Below are positions 9,068-16,873 of a DNA stretch of 27,815 nucleotides, piece by piece. The notes beneath the pieces are model-generated. The model was not told the DNA's origin. It did no database searches and saw only the letters and a list, made by a program, of their open reading frames with translations. This DNA is from JBJHCA01 sp050485785 (GTDB lineage Bacteria > Bacteroidota > Bacteroidia > Chitinophagales > Saprospiraceae), in NCBI GenBank assembly GCA_050485785.1, contig JBJHCA010000044.1:1-27815 (forward strand), written 5' to 3'. How positions within the stretch are numbered: the stretch's first letter is position 1; each line of letters opens with the position of its first letter. Both the position numbers and the translations under genes were made by a program.

Positions 9068-10066
9068 GTGCTTCAGATCTTCAGAACCAACCAACCCCTT
9101 GTATTGCTGTTGGTAATACTCATGGCCGCAGTGCTGCGGGCATCGGGTTTACTTTTACCCTCCCAGCCCGACTATCAGGCAGGTTATTTTCTGAGCGAGT
9201 TCGTCTTTGATCTTATCGGGACCAACAATATCCTTGCGTGGAGTCTCGCTCTGCTGCTGGTTGTTTTTCAAAGCGTGTACATCAACGCTTTTATGAACAA
9301 CTACCGCATGATGAGGGAGATCAATTACATGCCCGGTGCCATATATGCCGTGCTGGTGAGCTCAATTCCCGATTTCATTTATCTGAGCCCTGTACTGATG
9401 GCACAAACCTTCGTAATTATTGCCGCTGAGCAGATATTCAATATTTACCGGAAACCCGATGCATCCAAAAGCATTTATAACATTGGTTTTTGGCTTGGCG
9501 TAGCCGGATTGTTCTATTATCCGGCAGTGTTTCTGTTCCTGGGTGGTTTTATCGGGCTCAGTACCATGCGTGCTTTCCGCTTAAATGAATACGTCATCAT
9601 GATCGTAGGATTCTGCACACCGGTTTATCTGGGCATGGTCGCCTATTTTGTGATTACCGGCCACTTGTATACGCTGGACCCGGAAGGGATAAGAGGGCAA
9701 TTCGCCATTTTCGGTTTCCTTGATCTCAGTGCCGGCAGGTGGATTCAACTCACAGGCTTTGTAATTTACATTTTCTGGGCTTTATTTTCTATGCAAATAC
9801 ACTTTTCGAAAAACAATATTTCCGTCCAGAAAATCCTGAATGTTTGCATGTGGTTTTTACTGCTTATAGTTTTTACCTTCATTTACAAGCCCGGCTACGG
9901 CTTCGAACATCTTTTGTTTCTGGGTATGCCACTGGTGGTCCTCATTACCTATTCTTTCCTCAGTATGCAGCGTCGCGATATTTCCGAAGGGATCTTTTTG
10001 GGAATGATCCTGTTTGCCCTCATTAATCAATATCAGGATGTAATTATCTTCCAGTTTATGGAATAA
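9068..10066 (+). CDS. DUF6427-like polytopic membrane protein
   Basis: Integral membrane protein of unknown function with roughly nine or ten hydrophobic helices, for example LVLLLVILMAAVL, AWSLALLLVVFQ, IGFWLGVAGLFYYPAVFLFLGGFIG and VCMWFLLLIVFTFI. The opening LQIFRTNQP followed by a helix, and the loop PGAIYAVLVSSIP, resemble Bacteroidota DUF6427 proteins. The start is uncertain: the frame has a stop at 9035-9037, then TTG at 9047 and GTG at 9068, and no ATG before 9122. I chose GTG 9068 because it gives the family-like beginning MLQIFRTNQP; 9047 is the longest option. purQ follows after 44 nt but has its own promoter element. Confidence 0.75.
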   Translation: MLQIFRTNQPLVLLLVILMAAVLRASGLLLPSQPDYQAGYFLSEFVFDLIGTNNILAWSLALLLVVFQSVYINAFMNNYRMMREINYMPGAIYAVLVSSIPDFIYLSPVLMAQTFVIIAAEQIFNIYRKPDASKSIYNIGFWLGVAGLFYYPAVFLFLGGFIGLSTMRAFRLNEYVIMIVGFCTPVYLGMVAYFVITGHLYTLDPEGIRGQFAIFGFLDLSAGRWIQLTGFVIYIFWALFSMQIHFSKNNISVQKILNVCMWFLLLIVFTFIYKPGYGFEHLLFLGMPLVVLITYSFLSMQRRDISEGIFLGMILFALINQYQDVIIFQFME

Positions 10067-10081
10067 CAGGGATCAAAACCA

Positions 10082-10089
10082 TAACTTTG
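10082..10089 (+). promoter_or_regulatory. -7 element (TAACTTTG) for purQ
   Basis: Exact TAnnTTTG match 21 bp upstream of the purQ ATG. A weak TATG at 10057-10060 is 21 bp further upstream. It overlaps the in-frame TTG at 10087, so that codon cannot be the translation start if this promoter is used. Confidence 0.65.
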
Positions 10090-10110
10090 CAGCCTAAATC
10101 TGGTGAATCT

Positions 10111-10821
10111 ATGAAGTTTGGCGTCATAACCTTTCCGGGGTCCAATTGCGATCATGATATGTACCATGCACTGGGCAAAGTTCTGGGCTGCGAAGTCCGA
10201 CAGCTTTGGCATAAGGACAATTCCCTGGCCGGTTTTGAAGAAGGCGATTGCATAGTACTCCCCGGTGGATTTTCATATGGTGATTACCTGCGATGCGGGG
10301 CCATTGCGCGTTTCGCAGCTATTATGCCGGCAGTTATTGACTTTGCCCGCAACGGAGGATATGTAATCGGTGTTTGCAACGGCTTTCAGATCTTATGCGA
10401 AGCCGGACTACTGCCGGGTCAGTTGCTGCTGAATAAAAACCGCCGCTTCATCTGTCGTCAGGTCTATCTGAAACCTGCATCTGCTGAAACTCCCTTAACA
10501 GCCATGCTCGATCCCGACAAAGTGCTGCAGATTCCTATCGCCCATGCCGAAGGAAGGTACTATTGTGACGAATCCACGCTGGACCAACTGGAAACGGACA
10601 ACAGAATACTATTTAAATACTGTGACGAAAGCGGCCTTATCACCAAAGAAAGCAACCCCAATGGTTCTTTGAACAATATTGCCGGAATATCCAACAAAAG
10701 CCGCAATGTATTTGGCATGATGCCCCACCCTGAACGGGCTGTTGAACCCATACTGGGCAGCGGCGACGGTCTCCAGATTTTCCACAGCCTGCTCAAATCA
10801 GCCGGAGTTCCCGCGCAATAA
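10111..10821 (+). CDS. purQ: Phosphoribosylformylglycinamidine synthase, glutaminase subunit PurQ
   Basis: Class I glutamine amidotransferase subunit that supplies ammonia from glutamine to PurL in step four of purine biosynthesis (FGAR to FGAM), in the cytoplasm. The sequence opens with MKFGVITFPGSNCDHD, characteristic of PurQ. The nucleophile is C89 in VIGVCNGFQ, and the other triad residues are H206 and E208 in MMPHPER. The length, 236 residues, is normal. The ATG at 10111 is the start: an upstream TTG overlaps the promoter. A free-standing PurQ implies a small PurL and a PurS elsewhere, unlike the large fused PurL found in many Bacteroidota; neither partner is in the window. It may also be read through from the membrane protein upstream. 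Confidence 0.96.
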   Translation: MKFGVITFPGSNCDHDMYHALGKVLGCEVRQLWHKDNSLAGFEEGDCIVLPGGFSYGDYLRCGAIARFAAIMPAVIDFARNGGYVIGVCNGFQILCEAGLLPGQLLLNKNRRFICRQVYLKPASAETPLTAMLDPDKVLQIPIAHAEGRYYCDESTLDQLETDNRILFKYCDESGLITKESNPNGSLNNIAGISNKSRNVFGMMPHPERAVEPILGSGDGLQIFHSLLKSAGVPAQ

Positions 10822-10854
10822 GCAATCATCGCCTCTTTTTTCCGCACTATAACA

Positions 10855-10868
10855 GTTTGTTAACAAAC
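10855..10868. repeat. Perfect 14-bp palindrome upstream of dsbD
   Basis: GTTTGTTAACAAAC reads the same on both strands and is centred ~70 bp upstream of the dsbD -7 element in a 141-nt gap. Both sides carry ATAAC as a direct repeat. A candidate operator; no regulator is known. Confidence 0.45.
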
Positions 10869-10908
10869 CATAACTGGCCTTAAACGCTATTCCTTCGACA
10901 TCTGTAGC

Positions 10909-10936
10909 TTGGTATCAAAACACTTTGCTATTTTTG
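10909..10936 (+). promoter_or_regulatory. Bacteroidota-type promoter of dsbD
   Basis: The -7 element TATTTTTG at 10929-10936 is exact. TTG at 10909-10911 lies 17 bp upstream. The predicted leader to the ATG at 10963 is ~20 nt. Confidence 0.6.
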
Positions 10937-10962
10937 CGCATTGAAATGAACGCGTTTAAGTT

Positions 10963-13563
10963 ATGAAGTTACAACTGTACAGCAGTTTCATAGTTTCCAT
11001 ATTTCTCTTTTTAGGTTTATCTCTTTCGGCTCAGATCCTCGATCCAGTATCATGGTCATTCAGTGCTGAACAGAAAAGCGATAAGGAGGCTATTCTTATT
11101 TTTACTGCCACAGTTGATGATGGTTGGTATATATACAGCCAGTATCTCGATAGGGAAGATGGCCCAATTCCAACAACTTTCGAGTTTGAACAGGCTGATG
11201 GCATTGAACTCAAAGGAAAAAACGAAGAAAGAGGCAGAAAAACCGAAGGTTATGATGCCGTATTTGGCATGAATCTGGTAAAATTTGCCGGTGTAGTCAC
11301 TTTCTCCCAGCGGATTAAGGTATCTGATGCATCAAAGCCGGTAAGCGGTTACCTCACTTTCATGACATGCGATGACGAGAAATGTTTACCTCCCAAGGAT
11401 GTCGATTTTTCTTTCAATCTGAAGCAAGTAATGAAAAGCGATCCCGTAGAACAGGGGAGAAGTGGTTCTGTGGAGGAGCGACAGCCTTCCGGTACTCCTG
11501 AACCTGCACCGGCAGAGATCAAAGGGAACAAAGAGCTGAATAACAATGAAATGTTTGGCAGCAATGAACTCATTCCGGATCGTTCTCCGGTTGGTGGAGG
11601 TTTGCTGGAGCCGGTGACATGGACCTACAAAGCCATTGCGCTGGATAACGTCAATCACGAATTGCACTTTACCGCAGTTATCGATGAAGGATGGTATGTT
11701 TATGGCCACGAAGTCCCCCCTGGTGGCCCCCTGCCAACCGAGTTCATAGTTACTGAAGAAAATCCCAATGTTGAAATCACCGGCGCCATCAGGGTTATAG
11801 GCGAAGCAATTGATGGTTACGATGCCATTTTCCAGATGGATATCACCAAATACCAGCGGGAAGTGACATTTGTAGTGCCTGTTGGCATTAAGGGTCCTTC
11901 CAGTCTGGTTCCGGGGTATCTTACCTTCCAGACCTGCGATGATGTCAAATGCCTGCCGCCTGTAGATATTGAGTTCACACTGGATCTGGAATACGACGAA
12001 AGCATTGCCGGTCTGGATGTGGCTTTTGCCACAACGGCTTCCGGTGAACGGGTCTTTAATCCTAACCGGGGTATCGATCACGAAAGCTTTGTTCAGCAAT
12101 GCGGTGATCTTGAAGTGTCCGGAACCGGACTGTGGACAGTTTTTCTGCTGGGATTCATCGGTGGTTTTGTAGCTCTGCTCACACCATGTGTATTGCCCAT
12201 GATCCCGCTCACGGTTAGCTTTTTTACCAAGCAAAGCAGGACCCGTGCACAGGGTATTTCCAATGCCATCTTATACGGGTTATCCATTATAGTGATCTAT
12301 GTAGGGCTGGGAATGATACTCACTGCCATATTCGGTCCTGAGTTTCTCAACTGGCTGTCCGTACACCCTTTACCCAATATTCTGTTCTTCCTCATTTTTA
12401 TTCTGTTTGCCTTTTCATTTTTTGGCTATTATGAACTCACTTTGCCCAGTTCATGGGTCAATAAGTCAGACAGTATGTCAGATCGTGGCGGATTGATCGG
12501 AATATTCTTTATGGCCTTCACCTTGTCGCTCGTTTCTTTCTCGTGTACCGGCCCTATCATTGGAACATTGCTGGTTGAGGTCTCAACAGGTGCAGGGGCT
12601 GACCAAACCTTGCTGGGCCGATTACCCTTGCGACCCATTATCGGTATGTTTGGATTTTCACTGGCACTGGCTCTGCCGTTTGCCTTTTTTGCCGCTTTCC
12701 CGGGCTGGCTCAACACTATTCCCAAATCCGGCGGTTGGATGACGAACGTTAAGGTAACCCTTGGTTTCCTCGAACTGGCCCTGGCTTTAAAATTCCTTTC
12801 AGTGGCAGATATGGTGAGTAACTGGGGTTTTCTCAAGTACGAATTATTCCTTGCGTTGTGGATACTGGTGTTTGCAGGTCTGGCACTCTATCAGCTTGGG
12901 CTCATCAGGTTTCCACATGACGGTCCGGTCAGAAGACTTTCAGGGGGCAGGCTGATCATGAGTGCTTTAAGTATCGCGGCAGTAGTTTATCTGGCCACCG
13001 GTTTTAACTACAAACCACTCTATCTCATGAGTGGGCTGGCTCCACCGGTACATTATAACTTCTTCAGACCCATGGATTGTCCCCACGGGCTCGATTGCTA
13101 TAAAGACTTTGACGAGGCCAAACGCGTTGCACAGGAACTCAACCGGCCACTGTTGGTTGACTTTACCGGTTATGGTTGCGTCAATTGCCGGCGGATGGAA
13201 GAACACGTATGGCCCAAGGAAAACATTCTCAGGCATCTCAATGACAATTACGTGATCGCTTCACTGTATGTAGATGACCGCAAACGATTGGATGAAGTGG
13301 AATTCTATTACGACACCAACGGTAATCGGCAGACTCTCAGAACAATAGGTAGCAAATGGGCTGCTTTTCAGGTTGAAAACTTCAGGCAAAACAGCCAGCC
13401 ACTCTATGTTTTGATGGATAATGACGGGCAAACACTGCTTAGCCAGCCCCGTGGTTATATGCCCAATGCCCGCGATTTTCAGCATTTTCTTGAATGCGGC
13501 CTCGATGCCTACAAGCAACTGAGTATGCAAAACCGCGAACAGCAAATTGGCGCTGCCGAGTAA
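10963..13563 (+). CDS. dsbD: DsbD-family thiol:disulfide interchange protein with duplicated N-terminal domain
   Basis: 866-residue membrane reductase that carries electrons from cytoplasmic thioredoxin to periplasmic thiol proteins such as cytochrome-maturation or isomerase partners. Order: signal peptide (residues 1-23, ending LSLSAQ); nDsbD-like domain 1 (~25-155) with C136 and C141 in TCDDEKCLPP; a charged linker; nDsbD-like domain 2 (~215-347) with C325 and C330 in TCDDVKCLPP; a CcdA/DsbD-type membrane domain (~385-690) with C409 in TPCVLP and C528 in FSCTGP; and a C-terminal thioredoxin domain with C739-V-N-C742. All expected redox cysteines are present. Two tandem copies of the N-terminal domain make it longer than classical DsbD (~570 residues). 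It is expressed alone from its own promoter. The family is firm; the role of the extra domain is unknown. Confidence 0.93.
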   Translation: MKLQLYSSFIVSIFLFLGLSLSAQILDPVSWSFSAEQKSDKEAILIFTATVDDGWYIYSQYLDREDGPIPTTFEFEQADGIELKGKNEERGRKTEGYDAVFGMNLVKFAGVVTFSQRIKVSDASKPVSGYLTFMTCDDEKCLPPKDVDFSFNLKQVMKSDPVEQGRSGSVEERQPSGTPEPAPAEIKGNKELNNNEMFGSNELIPDRSPVGGGLLEPVTWTYKAIALDNVNHELHFTAVIDEGWYVYGHEVPPGGPLPTEFIVTEENPNVEITGAIRVIGEAIDGYDAIFQMDITKYQREVTFVVPVGIKGPSSLVPGYLTFQTCDDVKCLPPVDIEFTLDLEYDESIAGLDVAFATTASGERVFNPNRGIDHESFVQQCGDLEVSGTGLWTVFLLGFIGGFVALLTPCVLPMIPLTVSFFTKQSRTRAQGISNAILYGLSIIVIYVGLGMILTAIFGPEFLNWLSVHPLPNILFFLIFILFAFSFFGYYELTLPSSWVNKSDSMSDRGGLIGIFFMAFTLSLVSFSCTGPIIGTLLVEVSTGAGADQTLLGRLPLRPIIGMFGFSLALALPFAFFAAFPGWLNTIPKSGGWMTNVKVTLGFLELALALKFLSVADMVSNWGFLKYELFLALWILVFAGLALYQLGLIRFPHDGPVRRLSGGRLIMSALSIAAVVYLATGFNYKPLYLMSGLAPPVHYNFFRPMDCPHGLDCYKDFDEAKRVAQELNRPLLVDFTGYGCVNCRRMEEHVWPKENILRHLNDNYVIASLYVDDRKRLDEVEFYYDTNGNRQTLRTIGSKWAAFQVENFRQNSQPLYVLMDNDGQTLLSQPRGYMPNARDFQHFLECGLDAYKQLSMQNREQQIGAAE

Positions 13564-13582
13564 ACAAGCTTTGCCGGCTATT

Positions 13583-13590
13583 TAACTTTG
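13583..13590 (+). promoter_or_regulatory. -7 element (TAACTTTG) for mce
   Basis: Exact TAnnTTTG match in the 53-nt gap after dsbD, ~27 bp before the mce ATG. No convincing -33 element is seen. Confidence 0.55.
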
Positions 13591-13616
13591 ACAGGCAGAT
13601 TGTACAAATTCAGTCC

Positions 13617-14042
13617 ATGAACAAAATTGAACACATCGGCATAGCCGTTCACAACCTTGATGAAGCCAACCAGTTGTTTGCCCGGCTGTTAAATACCCCG
13701 CATTACAAAATTGAAACAGTTGAAAGTGAAGGTGTCCGAACATCCTTTTTTCAGGTGGGGGAAGTAAAAATTGAATTGCTCGAAGCTACCCGGCCCGACA
13801 GTCCTGTGGCAAAGTTTATCGAAAAACGAGGGGAAGGCATTCATCATATTGCCTTTGACGTGGATAACGTCGAAAGCGAAATGGATCGACTCCGAAAGGA
13901 AGGTTTCTCCCCCATCAATGATCATGCTAAACCTGGTGCTGATAATAAACGCATCGCATTTCTTCACCCCGGCGGCACATCCAAAGTATTGGTTGAGCTT
14001 TGTGAGGATATATCCGGAAAAATACCGGAGCCACGGCAATGA
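13617..14042 (+). CDS. mce: Methylmalonyl-CoA epimerase
   Basis: Interconverts (2R)- and (2S)-methylmalonyl-CoA, linking propionyl-CoA metabolism with methylmalonyl-CoA mutase and succinyl-CoA in the cytoplasm. The 141-residue protein is a single vicinal-oxygen-chelate (glyoxalase-like) domain of normal length. It begins MNKIEHIGIAVHNL, with the first metal-ligand histidine; GIHHIAFDV and VLVELCE supply later ligands, and the FLHP segment is typical. A longer reading from 13494 would run back into dsbD and through the promoter element, so the ATG at 13617 is the start. The stop overlaps the next start as ATGA (14039-14042), so it is translationally coupled to the permease gene. Confidence 0.95.
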   Translation: MNKIEHIGIAVHNLDEANQLFARLLNTPHYKIETVESEGVRTSFFQVGEVKIELLEATRPDSPVAKFIEKRGEGIHHIAFDVDNVESEMDRLRKEGFSPINDHAKPGADNKRIAFLHPGGTSKVLVELCEDISGKIPEPRQ

Positions 14043-14809
14043 GTTTCGGAATCCTGCTGCTTGCCCTGGCAGGCGGAATGATCGCCGGCATTGCCAATAC
14101 CCTGGCCGGAAACGGCTCAGCAGTAACGCTGGCATTTCTGTTATGGATGGGGCTTCCGGCAGATGTGGCCAATGGCACCAATCGCATTGGTGTGTTGGCT
14201 CAGTGTTCCGTGGCCTCCTTAACTTTCTACAGACAGGGAAACTTGGCATGGGGAAACAGCGCAGGAATCATCCTGGCCATGTTGTTGGGTAGCGTAGCCG
14301 GTTTCGCTGCCACTTTTTTGTTTACTCCACAAGGATTTGAGCAGGTCATTGGATACCTGATGCTTTTTCTGCTGCTTACTTTGCTCGTCAAACCTTCGCG
14401 CTGGCTTGAACCTTCCGGGATCAATAAGGTGCCGGGCTGGTTAAAGTTTATCCTTTTCTTTTTAATGGGTATCTACGGAGGATTTATTCAGATGGGTTTT
14501 GGCATTTTCTTTCTGGCTATCAGTGTATTGCTGGTGAAACTTGACCTGTTGACCTCCAATGCGGTTAAATCACTGGGGGTAGCGGTGTATACGGTATTGA
14601 TCATTGGCCTGTTTGCCTGGTTTGGGCTCATCCACTGGCAACTGGGCTTATTGCTGGCCGTTGGTCAGGCCATTGGCGGTTATCTCGCCGCCCATTTTGC
14701 AGGTACATTTCCTGCTGCCAATATTGTAGTGCACCGGATGCTTGTAGCCATTATACTGATTTCTGCTCTCAGCATTCTTGAACCCTGGCACTGGTTTGGT
14801 GTATCTTAA
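14039..14809 (+). CDS. TauE/SafE (TSUP) family membrane permease
   Basis: 256 residues with about eight hydrophobic helices. The first, LLALAGGMIAGIANTLAGNGS, followed by LPADVANGTNRIGVL, is the hallmark repeat of the TSUP (sulfite exporter TauE/SafE, formerly DUF81) family; the second half carries the matching GIYGGFIQMGFGIFF and LTSNAVKSLGV segments. Family members export or import small organic or sulfur-containing anions across the inner membrane; the substrate here is unknown. The ATGA overlap with mce suggests co-expression, perhaps for a carboxylate of the same pathway, but that is inference. The gene is convergent with folA, 57 nt away, and no terminator hairpin is visible between them. 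Confidence 0.9.
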   Translation: MSFGILLLALAGGMIAGIANTLAGNGSAVTLAFLLWMGLPADVANGTNRIGVLAQCSVASLTFYRQGNLAWGNSAGIILAMLLGSVAGFAATFLFTPQGFEQVIGYLMLFLLLTLLVKPSRWLEPSGINKVPGWLKFILFFLMGIYGGFIQMGFGIFFLAISVLLVKLDLLTSNAVKSLGVAVYTVLIIGLFAWFGLIHWQLGLLLAVGQAIGGYLAAHFAGTFPAANIVVHRMLVAIILISALSILEPWHWFGVS

Positions 14810-14866
14810 AGCCGGTAATGGTAAACTCCGATATTTGTTACAGTGCTCAAATTGCAGAAGTCTCTG

Positions 14867-15376
14867 TTATTGATTTTTACGGGGCTTTCGTTCGAGTTGA
14901 ATGAAGCAATAAGCCCATTCGTTTTTCTCATCTTGTTCATGGCATTCTCTGCTGATTTCACTCCATTCGTCAGGGTCAATTTCCGGGAAAAAAACTGTGG
15001 CATCGGGGGTGTCAATGTCAACTTCGGTCAGGTATAGCTTGTCCCATAGTTCCATTGACTCCCCGTACAAAGCTCCGCCTCCAATGATAAACACTTCGGT
15101 TTCTCCCTGATCATGGGCCAGTTCCAGCGCTTCCTGTAATGAGTGGGCTACCAGAATGTTGCTGGCGTTATAGAATGGGTTCGATGTGACTACTATGTTA
15201 GTGCGTTTGGGTAGCGGGCGGCCGATGGACTCAAATGTTTTGCGGCCCATAATGACATGATGCCCCAGGGTAACTCGCTTAAAATACTGCAAATCTGCCG
15301 GTAAATACCAGGGTATCTGATTGTCCCGGCCTATGGCCCGGTTCCGGCTGATAGCTACTATGGCTGAAATGGTCAT
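14867..15376 (-). CDS. folA: Dihydrofolate reductase
   Basis: NADPH-dependent reduction of dihydrofolate to tetrahydrofolate in the cytoplasm. The 169-residue protein has all the standard blocks: MTISAIVAISRNRAIGRDNQIPW with the Met20-loop region, the active-site acid in LPADLQYFK, the NADPH-binding MGRKTFESIG with GRPLPKR, and the IIGGGALY motif. It starts 30 nt after the hisS stop on the same strand with no promoter element between, so it is probably the second gene of a hisS-folA unit. Confidence 0.97.
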   Translation of the reverse strand: MTISAIVAISRNRAIGRDNQIPWYLPADLQYFKRVTLGHHVIMGRKTFESIGRPLPKRTNIVVTSNPFYNASNILVAHSLQEALELAHDQGETEVFIIGGGALYGESMELWDKLYLTEVDIDTPDATVFFPEIDPDEWSEISRECHEQDEKNEWAYCFIQLERKPRKNQ

Positions 15377-15406
15377 GCTTACTGGTTTTCGGGCTGCAAT
15401 AAAAAG

Positions 15407-16756
15407 TTATCCAAAATAATTCTCAAAAGTTTGAATAAGCGCTTCTTCAGTCTTGATCTCCTGCTCACCACTGTCCATGTTTTTCAGCATGATGCTCTGT
15501 TGCCCCAGTTCATTACTGCCAATAATCCCAACATAAGGTGCTTTGCGTTCATTGGCATACTTCATTTGCTTTTTCATCTTCGCCGGCTCGGGGTAAACCT
15601 CAATGCAGTGCCCGCGGGCCCTGAGCTGCTGAGCTACCTTAAACGCAAAAGGCAAGGCCTCCAACACCATGGGCATCAGAATAAGCTGCAGACCTGATGA
15701 AGCATCAGGTGGAAACAATTCAAGCTGTTCCATCACATCATAGATCCGCTCGGCACCAAATGACACACCCACACCTGGCATGTTCTGCAGCCCGAATACT
15801 CCGGTCAGGTCGGCGTAGCGACCCCCACCGCCCAGACTTCCGAATTCCATGTTTTGGGCTGTCACTTCACACACAAATCCGGTATAATACGTCAGGCCCC
15901 TGGCCAGGGTAAAGTCAAACCTGATCTGCTGATATTGCGATCCTGCTTCAAGGAAGTTAAAGATGTTGTCTATTTCACGCATGCCTTCTTCGGCAATGGG
16001 GATACCAATCAACTGACTGCGTATGGTTTCATGCGGAGTCTCGAGCAGATCGAGCACTTTTACGGCACTTTCCACAGGTATTCCGCGGCGGATCATATCG
16101 TCAGCTACATCGTGCCGGTCCAGCTTGTCAAGCTTGTCGAGCGATGTGGTCATGGCCGTAAACAGGTTACCAATTCCGGCATATTCAGCCAGCCCCTGCA
16201 GCACCTTGCGGTGGTTAATCCGGATTACAACAGGAAGATTCAGCCTGGTAAAAACCTCGTCATAGATGCAAATTAATTCTGCCTCAAAAATCAGGCTGTT
16301 GGAGCCGATTACGTCGGCATCACACTGAAAAAACTCCTGATATCTGCCTTTTTGAGGCCTGTCTGCACGCCATACCGGCTGTATCTGATATCGCTTAAAT
16401 GGAAATGGCAGCGTATGCTGATTCATGGCTACAAACCGGGCAAATGGTACAGTCAGGTCATATCTCAACCCCCGTCTCGCAATGGAAGGGGTTAAAGCCC
16501 GGCTGTCACCGGCATCAAGGGCCTGTCGGTCGGCCTTTTGGAGGAAATCTCCGTTGTTCAGTATTTTAAACAGCAGGGCATCACCTTCTTCCCCGTACTT
16601 GCCGGTAAGCGTTTGCAGCAATTCCATGGCCGGAGTTTCAATAGGCTCAAACCCATACTTACGGAATACTGACTCTATGGTTGAAAAAATGTATCGTCTC
16701 TTTTTAGCGGCTTCAGGCCCGAAATCCCGGGTTCCTTTAGGTATGGCTGGCTTCAT
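15407..16756 (-). CDS. hisS: Histidyl-tRNA synthetase
   Basis: Class II aminoacyl-tRNA synthetase charging tRNA-His. It begins MKPAIPKGTRDFGPEAA, the conserved HisRS opening. Motif 2 is seen in the WRADRPQKGRYQEF region, the histidine-specific motif is GLTYYTGFVCEV, and motif 3 is the GVGVSFGAERIYD segment. A C-terminal anticodon-binding domain follows (LILMPMV to the end). The length, 449 residues, is typical. The frame stays open upstream to 16789, but an exact -7 element lies at 16776-16783, so the start must be internal; ATG at 16756 fits the family, and ATG at 16765 is the alternative. It is divergent from the lipoprotein gene at 16874. Confidence 0.97.
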   Translation of the reverse strand: MKPAIPKGTRDFGPEAAKKRRYIFSTIESVFRKYGFEPIETPAMELLQTLTGKYGEEGDALLFKILNNGDFLQKADRQALDAGDSRALTPSIARRGLRYDLTVPFARFVAMNQHTLPFPFKRYQIQPVWRADRPQKGRYQEFFQCDADVIGSNSLIFEAELICIYDEVFTRLNLPVVIRINHRKVLQGLAEYAGIGNLFTAMTTSLDKLDKLDRHDVADDMIRRGIPVESAVKVLDLLETPHETIRSQLIGIPIAEEGMREIDNIFNFLEAGSQYQQIRFDFTLARGLTYYTGFVCEVTAQNMEFGSLGGGGRYADLTGVFGLQNMPGVGVSFGAERIYDVMEQLELFPPDASSGLQLILMPMVLEALPFAFKVAQQLRARGHCIEVYPEPAKMKKQMKYANERKAPYVGIIGSNELGQQSIMLKNMDSGEQEIKTEEALIQTFENYFG

Positions 16757-16775
16757 GTTGAGCATTTTTACTGCA

Positions 16776-16805
16776 CAAAAGTAATACAAGCAAGCACAAA
16801 TTCAA
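16776..16805 (-). promoter_or_regulatory. Bacteroidota-type promoter of hisS-folA
   Basis: On the minus strand, TACTTTTG at 16783-16776 is an exact -7 element, with TTG at 16805-16803 lying 19 bp upstream. It excludes a hisS start at 16789. Confidence 0.7.
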
Positions 16806-16839
16806 TTGTCATGCGTTCTTTAAGCATCCCGGCTGTCTT

Positions 16840-16847
16840 TATCTTTG
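16840..16847 (+). promoter_or_regulatory. -7 element (TATCTTTG) for the lipoprotein gene
   Basis: Exact TAnnTTTG match, back to back with the hisS promoter. It is flanked by a 5-base inverted repeat, CCGGC (16830-16834) and GCCGG (16847-16851), which may be chance. Confidence 0.55.
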
Positions 16848-16873
16848 CCGGCAATAAATAATTGGTCTATACT

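Noticed and set aside
8931..9210. Short frames beginning at 8931 and 9019 as small genes
   Set aside because: They overlap the start of the DUF6427-like gene in other frames, begin with TTG or a poorly placed ATG, and have low-complexity, non-protein-like composition.
11386..12234. 282-residue minus-strand frame inside dsbD
   Set aside because: Antisense of the conserved nDsbD domains; no homology or start signal.
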